A DNA stretch of 56,473 nt. It comes from CAYPLH01 sp964411505 (lineage in GTDB: Bacteria; Bacillota; Clostridia; CAYPLH01; DUMO01). The stretch is from the NCBI GenBank assembly GCA_964411505.1, contig CAYPLH010000024.1, positions 1-56,473 on the forward strand, read 5' to 3'. Of this stretch, positions 52,212 to 56,473 are shown in pieces. The notes beneath the pieces are model-generated. The model was not told the origin of the DNA. It was given only the letters and a program-made list of their open reading frames with translations, and searched no databases. Each line of letters starts with the position of its first letter. The first letter of the stretch is position 1. The translations under genes and the position numbers were made by a program.

Positions 52212-53588
52212 ATGTCAACCAAAAAAGAAGTATTGGGTTACTTACCCGATGAAAGACCGCCATTTTTCGAACTTATTCTCTTTGCACTTCAACAAATTGT
52301 TGTAATGTTTCCAGCCACAGTACTTGTAGCTTTAATTACTGGTTTTCATGTTTCAACTACAATATTTGCAAGTGGGCTGGCTACATTGTGCTTTATTCTT
52401 GTTACAGGGAAGAAGCTACCTTTGTATTATGGATCCAGTTTCTCATATATTGCTGCAATAGCCTCTATAATGAGTGCGGAAGCCTTTGCAGGCCTTTCTC
52501 TGAATGAAAGAATTTCAATAGCACAATTTGGTATTGTAATGTCAGGTTTTGTATCAATTGCTGCAGGCTATATTATTAAAAAGAGTGGCAGGGAGCTTAT
52601 CGACAAAGTTCTTCCTCCAACTATTACAGGAAGCATAGCAATAATTATCGGACTATCATTAGCTGCAAACGCAATGGGTAATGCTTGTGCTATTCCTGAT
52701 GGAGTTGCAGAAGGAAGTGTTGCACAAGCAACTAACTATGCATGGATAATTGCTATAATTACTTTGGTTTCAACTATACTGTATTCTGTTTATTTAAAAG
52801 GAAAACTCAGTCAGTTGCCAATTCTATTTGGACTTATGACCGGCTATCTTGCTGCGGTTGTCATAGGTTTAGCAACTGGTATACAGTTTGTAAGATTTGA
52901 TACTGTTGTATCAAACAGCATACTGAACCTGCCGATTTTTACATTTCCAAAGGCTACATGGGCAGGCTTAATAGCTATAATGCCTATCGCGCTTGCGACA
53001 ATTCCAGAGTCAACCGCACATGTATTTCAGCTAGATATATATGTTAATGAACTTGCTAGAAGAAAAAAATCAAAAAAGAAATACGATATTGAAGGCAACC
53101 TTGGGCTTAATCTAATAGGTGATGGAATTGGTGATATTGTTTCAGGATTTATTGGAGGACCTGCAGGAACAAACTATGGAGAAAATATCAGTACTATGGC
53201 AATTACTAAAAATTTCTCGATTTCTGTGTTAATAGCAGCCTCAATTCTTACAATGATTATTTCCTGCTTTACACCGCTTATTAATGTAGTCTATTCAATA
53301 CCTACAAGTGTAATTGGTGGTCTTTCGATATATTTATTTGGTGTAATTGCAGCTCAGGGTATAACAATAATGATGGATAAGAAAGTGGACATGTTCAGTG
53401 CTAAAAATCTTGCTATTATTGCAGTTATTTTGATAGTAGGCCTTGGCGGCAGTTTCAATTTTGATGGTGGAATGATTCCTATGTTTGGAACACAGCTTCC
53501 TGCATTAGCTACAGCATCAGTTGTTGGAATAGTATTGAATTTATTGCTATCTATGGGTTCGAAAAAAGAAGAGACTGTAACCGAATAA
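52212..53588 (+). CDS. NCS2 family uracil/xanthine permease
   Basis: A 458-residue membrane protein with about 12-14 segments that imports a nucleobase with protons or sodium. LPLYYGSSFSYIAAI and the PESTAHVFQLD motif (with the conserved Glu) and GGPAGTNYGEN are typical of the uracil permease branch (UraA/PyrP). ATG 52212 has GGGGG upstream; longer frames run into the terminator. The PyrR-like leader supports uracil as substrate. It stands alone and ends at a strong structured terminator. Confidence 0.88.
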   Translation: MSTKKEVLGYLPDERPPFFELILFALQQIVVMFPATVLVALITGFHVSTTIFASGLATLCFILVTGKKLPLYYGSSFSYIAAIASIMSAEAFAGLSLNERISIAQFGIVMSGFVSIAAGYIIKKSGRELIDKVLPPTITGSIAIIIGLSLAANAMGNACAIPDGVAEGSVAQATNYAWIIAIITLVSTILYSVYLKGKLSQLPILFGLMTGYLAAVVIGLATGIQFVRFDTVVSNSILNLPIFTFPKATWAGLIAIMPIALATIPESTAHVFQLDIYVNELARRKKSKKKYDIEGNLGLNLIGDGIGDIVSGFIGGPAGTNYGENISTMAITKNFSISVLIAASILTMIISCFTPLINVVYSIPTSVIGGLSIYLFGVIAAQGITIMMDKKVDMFSAKNLAIIAVILIVGLGGSFNFDGGMIPMFGTQLPALATASVVGIVLNLLLSMGSKKEETVTE

Positions 53589-53600
53589 TCTTGCGTGTTC

Positions 53601-53700
53601 AGGTGGTACGCCGCTTAGGTGCTTTGACGGATGCGGAGCATCCGTCAAAGGGAACCCATAAGGTTCCTAGCGATAAAAAGCGGCGTAGCCACCTTTTTAT
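53601..53700 (+). terminator. Three-way-junction terminator after the permease gene
   Basis: AGGTGG-t-ACGCCGCTT (53601-53616) pairs with AAGCGGCGT-ag-CCACCT (53678-53694), enclosing two more perfect hairpins: CTTTGACGGATGC/GCATCCGTCAAAG (53622-53634/53638-53650) and GGAACC/GGTTCC (53651-53656/53662-53667). TTTTTAT follows. It ends the plus-strand transcript; the T-tract overlaps the stop of the convergent permease gene of the zinc importer. Confidence 0.65.
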
Positions 53701-54515
53701 TTGGTTAATGCTTGCTGTAACCTTTTAATAAGTGCAGTTGAAAAATATAAAGCGCAAGCAAATAAGACAACACATGACCCCGAAGGGATATTAAGCAAAT
53801 ATGAAGACCAAAGCCCTAACAGACAGACTAAAAGGGCTGATAAAACTGAAATCACCATGATGTTTTTAAGGTCAGCTGATAATAACTTAGCCGTTGCAGG
53901 CGGAGCAGTGAGAAGAGCAATAACCATAATAATCCCTGTGACTCTTATTAGCACAACAACTGTAAACGCAATTAGAATATATATCATATATTCAAGAAAT
54001 TTTACAGGAATTTTGATTACCGCTGCAAATTCAGCGTCAAACATGTATGCTTTTAAAACATTGAAAAATGCTGCGGTAAAAAAGATGATTATTAAATCGA
54101 GTAAAAACATTATTACAAGATCCTGCCTTGATACTGTGAGAATGTCGCCAAACAGGTATGACGACATGTCAGGAGGGTAGCCTTTTGTAAGCGAAATAAA
54201 CACCACTCCCAAAGCCATACCGGTTGACCAGAAGATGCCTGTGAGAAGATCGGTATTTGTTTTAGCTTTTCTGTTTATTACAGAAATAGCAAGGCTTGCA
54301 CTTGTTGAAAACATCAAAGCCATAAGTATAGGTTCTATACCAAGCAAATACCCCAAACCAATTCCGCCGAAGGATGTATGAGCTATTCCACCGCTCATCA
54401 TTACAAGCTTTTTTTCCATTATGACTGTACCAATAATGCCGCAAGTTATGCTAGTTAATATACATGCTATAAAAGCATTCTGTAAGAATGAATATTCCAT
54501 CAAAGCAGCAATCAT
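53697..54515 (-). CDS. Zinc/manganese-type ABC transporter permease (ZnuB/AdcB-like)
   Basis: A 272-residue membrane protein with about eight or nine segments. The MMSGGIAHTSFGGIGLGYLLG segment is the family's cytoplasmic loop motif. It overlaps the ATPase gene by 4 bases (ATGA type), so it is translated with it. AAGGAGG lies before the ATG. It imports the metal delivered by the lipoprotein two genes upstream. Confidence 0.9.
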   Translation of the reverse strand: MIAALMEYSFLQNAFIACILTSITCGIIGTVIMEKKLVMMSGGIAHTSFGGIGLGYLLGIEPILMALMFSTSASLAISVINRKAKTNTDLLTGIFWSTGMALGVVFISLTKGYPPDMSSYLFGDILTVSRQDLVIMFLLDLIIIFFTAAFFNVLKAYMFDAEFAAVIKIPVKFLEYMIYILIAFTVVVLIRVTGIIMVIALLTAPPATAKLLSADLKNIMVISVLSALLVCLLGLWSSYLLNIPSGSCVVLFACALYFSTALIKRLQQALTK

Positions 54516-55279
54516 TTTGTATCCTCCTTATGTGTACCTAACACCCTGTGTGGAACTCCATGTGCAATCAGATCTATATTACATCCATATAAATGTTCGA
54601 TTATATTTTTATCAAGCTCAGGTTTACCATGGTAATATAAACGTGAATTTAGACATGCGATGCTTTGTACATTGCTAGATATGACCCCCATGTCATGTGT
54701 AACCATAACTATTGTTATGGATTTACTTAGCTCTTTTAAAAGCACATGTATATCATTTTGTGCATTTGTATCTATGCTTGAAGTAGGCTCGTCCAGAAAT
54801 AGAATTTTCGGATTTGAGGCAAGAGCTCTTGCAATCAGCACTCTTTGAAGTTGTCCACCTGAGAGGTTTCCTATTTGTCTTTTCCTAAGTTCGTAAAGTC
54901 CCAGTTTCTTAAGCAGATTTTTTGCAATCAGCTTATCATTATCAGTAAATTTTAGAAAAAACGGATTTTTCTTAAACATACAACCAGTAAGCACAGTATC
55001 TTGGACGTTTATTGGATAGCTTCGGTCAAAGGAGGAAAATTGAGGGACATACCCTATTGGAACTATAGAATTTTGGGGGGATTTCCCATATATCTTTACT
55101 GAACCTTGGTAAGGTTTGATGATGCCTAAAATTACCTTGAGCAATGTACTCTTTCCCCCACCGTTTGGTCCAATAATACCAATGAAATCCTTCTCCATTA
55201 TTGTCAAGTTAATATTTTCTAGAGCACACACTTTATTATAAAATACACTTACGTTTTCTACTTCAATTGCTTTGCTCAT
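54512..55279 (-). CDS. Zinc/manganese-type ABC transporter ATP-binding protein (ZnuC/AdcC-like)
   Basis: A 255-residue ATPase. Walker A is GPNGGGKST, signature NLSGGQLQRVLIARAL, Walker B ILFLDEPTSSID; the switch His is in VTHDMG. GYVPQFSSFDRSYP is the Q-loop of metal-importing members. Its start overlaps the stop of the lipoprotein gene by 1 base. Confidence 0.92.
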   Translation of the reverse strand: MSKAIEVENVSVFYNKVCALENINLTIMEKDFIGIIGPNGGGKSTLLKVILGIIKPYQGSVKIYGKSPQNSIVPIGYVPQFSSFDRSYPINVQDTVLTGCMFKKNPFFLKFTDNDKLIAKNLLKKLGLYELRKRQIGNLSGGQLQRVLIARALASNPKILFLDEPTSSIDTNAQNDIHVLLKELSKSITIVMVTHDMGVISSNVQSIACLNSRLYYHGKPELDKNIIEHLYGCNIDLIAHGVPHRVLGTHKEDTK

Positions 55280-56193
55280 TAATTTCCTCCAACTGAGTCT
55301 AAAATAGCCTGAGTTATCTTTTTCATATTATTTATATAATCAGGGGAGAGTGGGTCAAGCATAACAGTTCGTGCTCCAATTTCTTCTGCGAGAGTTTTCG
55401 ACTGGCGGCTGTCCACTTCTGCCTGATAGAAAACTACTTTAATGTTTTCCTCCAAGGCAAGATCAATCAGACTTTGTAAATTTTGAGGGGTTGAGTCTTT
55501 GCCGTTTTCCTCCAGGGCATACATCTTAAGTCCATAGTCATCAGCAAAGTAGCCTAATGATGGGTGGTATATGATAAATGACTTATTGCTGACATGGCTT
55601 AGTTTATCTTCTATTTCTTGATCAAGCTCATCTAGTTCAAGCTTGAAAGATTCGGCGTTTTTTTGATAAATTTCTTTGTTTTTAGCATCAACTGTGGATA
55701 ATTCAGTAGCAATGCGGTCTATCATCACCTTAACTCGCTTTGGACTGAGCCAAATATGCGGATCATGCCCTTTGTGCTCATGCCCATCATCGTGCGAATG
55801 CTCAGTTTCGTCAAAGTACCGGTGATGATAGAACTTGGCTACATCTTTTGCTAGGTCAACTATTTGAATATTTTTGTTGATGCTTCTAACCTTAGGAAGT
55901 ATGTTGGATTCTTCAGTTGGCACGCCTATAGTAAAATAGATCAAGGACTTACTGAATTCTTTCATAAGCTTTGGAGTTGGTTGGTAATTAGTTGGGCTGT
56001 ATCCGGGGGGGATCAGGGTTACTATATCAACAAGTTCGCCAGCTACTTTTTCTACAAAAGTTGCCTGAGGGATAATACTCACTGCAATTGTCAGTTTATC
56101 AGGCGTAGATGCAGGCTTGATATTTTCATTACACCCTGTAATACAGATAATGATCGGCAATATAAATAAATAAGCAATTATCTTTTTCTTCAT
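55279..56193 (-). CDS. Zinc-type ABC transporter substrate-binding lipoprotein (ZnuA/AdcA-like)
   Basis: A 304-residue cluster A-I metal-binding protein. Lipobox ITGC with Cys21. A His-rich stretch at about 123-146 (HSHDDGHEHKGHDPH) points to zinc over manganese. YHPSLGYFADDYGL supplies a further metal ligand. It heads the znuABC-like operon. ATG 56193 (AAGGAG upstream) is preferred over 56199. A candidate operator precedes it. Confidence 0.92.
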   Translation of the reverse strand: MKKKIIAYLFILPIIICITGCNENIKPASTPDKLTIAVSIIPQATFVEKVAGELVDIVTLIPPGYSPTNYQPTPKLMKEFSKSLIYFTIGVPTEESNILPKVRSINKNIQIVDLAKDVAKFYHHRYFDETEHSHDDGHEHKGHDPHIWLSPKRVKVMIDRIATELSTVDAKNKEIYQKNAESFKLELDELDQEIEDKLSHVSNKSFIIYHPSLGYFADDYGLKMYALEENGKDSTPQNLQSLIDLALEENIKVVFYQAEVDSRQSKTLAEEIGARTVMLDPLSPDYINNMKKITQAILDSVGGN

Positions 56194-56219
56194 AAACAAA
56201 TTTCTCCTTAATATAAATA

Positions 56220-56280
56220 CAAATGCGAACCATTTGCATCTATAAAATATATTATATTAATTAATAATCTTTGTTGTCAA
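56220..56280 (-). promoter_or_regulatory. Promoter and operator of the zinc importer operon
   Basis: TTGACA (56280-56275), 18 bases, TATAAT (56256-56251), consensus boxes. Just downstream of the start point lies CAAATG-CGAAC-CATTTG (56220-56236), a perfect 6-bp inverted repeat that could bind a Zur- or AdcR-like repressor. The site does not match the Bacillus Zur consensus closely. In the remaining 56281-56473 I see only a 9-bp hairpin (ACAAGTGAG/CTCGCTTGT) at about 56407-56427. Confidence 0.5.
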
Positions 56281-56473
56281 TACTCCCTATTTAATTAATA
56301 TAACCACAAATTACTAACCATAACAACATAATTGAAAATTATAGCAAAATGACTATTTACATATGACTTTATTTATTATAAAATGATATTAAACAAGAAG
56401 TTGGACAAGTGAGGTGCTCGCTTGTTTGACAGCTCATGAATAAATTACTTTCATAAAATCCTTTCAGTCATTG

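Overview
The window looks like chromosomal DNA from an anaerobic, low-GC Gram-positive bacterium of the Clostridia, perhaps a plant-polysaccharide degrader of the Ruminiclostridium/Acetivibrio kind; the genus is inference. The evidence is AT-rich sequence, strong GGAGG-type ribosome binding sites, frequent TTG and GTG starts, lipoprotein-type binding proteins, LplABC-type sugar transport, a PyrR-like attenuator and a TM1266-type [FeFe]-hydrogenase regulator. I see no rRNA, tRNA, CRISPR array, prophage or intact transposase.

Layout. 0-8 kb: a sirtuin, a TIM-barrel glycoside hydrolase, a DUF4846 lipoprotein, an AraC regulator divergent from a uroporphyrinogen-decarboxylase-like (URO-D) protein, a type I toxin/antisense-RNA module and an alpha/beta hydrolase. 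8-14 kb: a chemoreceptor with unusual motifs, a DUF188 protein, a Na/Pi cotransporter, Cu/Zn superoxide dismutase and asnS. 14-21 kb: a second URO-D paralogue, a GH2 enzyme, a sugar isomerase/epimerase-like protein, an M55 D-aminopeptidase and a SprT-like protein. 21-27 kb: GntR regulator, sulfatase, Asp/Glu racemase-like protein, D-lyxose-isomerase-like cupin and DhaL, with many duplication scars. 27-43 kb: a membrane AraC/YesN regulator, LplABC-type ABC importer, a second sulfatase, a large secreted pectate-lyase-like protein with carbohydrate-binding modules, GH36 alpha-galactosidase and a DUF5060/DUF4038-type hydrolase. 43-45 kb: an AbiE-type toxin-antitoxin pair. 45-56 kb: a heterodimeric ABC exporter, an SsuABC-like importer with a TM1266 gene behind a structured leader, a palindromic MITE, an NCS2 uracil/xanthine permease behind a PyrR-type attenuator, and a zinc-type ABC importer.

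How it works together. The 14-43 kb part reads as a Gram-positive polysaccharide-utilisation locus. The secreted lyase would cut a pectin-like, possibly sulfated polymer. LplABC would import the oligosaccharides. Cytoplasmic GH2, GH36, the DUF5060-type hydrolase, sulfatases, isomerases and DhaL would finish the breakdown under GntR and AraC/YesN control. The substrate is not proven. No sulfatase-maturing radical-SAM enzyme lies in the window.

The second theme is genome decay by small duplications: relics of a helicase, the toxin, the SprT gene, the Na/Pi transporter, the racemase and a sulfatase, plus two copies of a long-palindrome MITE, one of them joined to a racemase fragment at an 8-bp shared sequence. 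The items I would check first are the type I toxin module, the chemoreceptor with two flavinylation-like motifs, the unidentified leader RNA upstream of the TM1266 gene, and the MITE.
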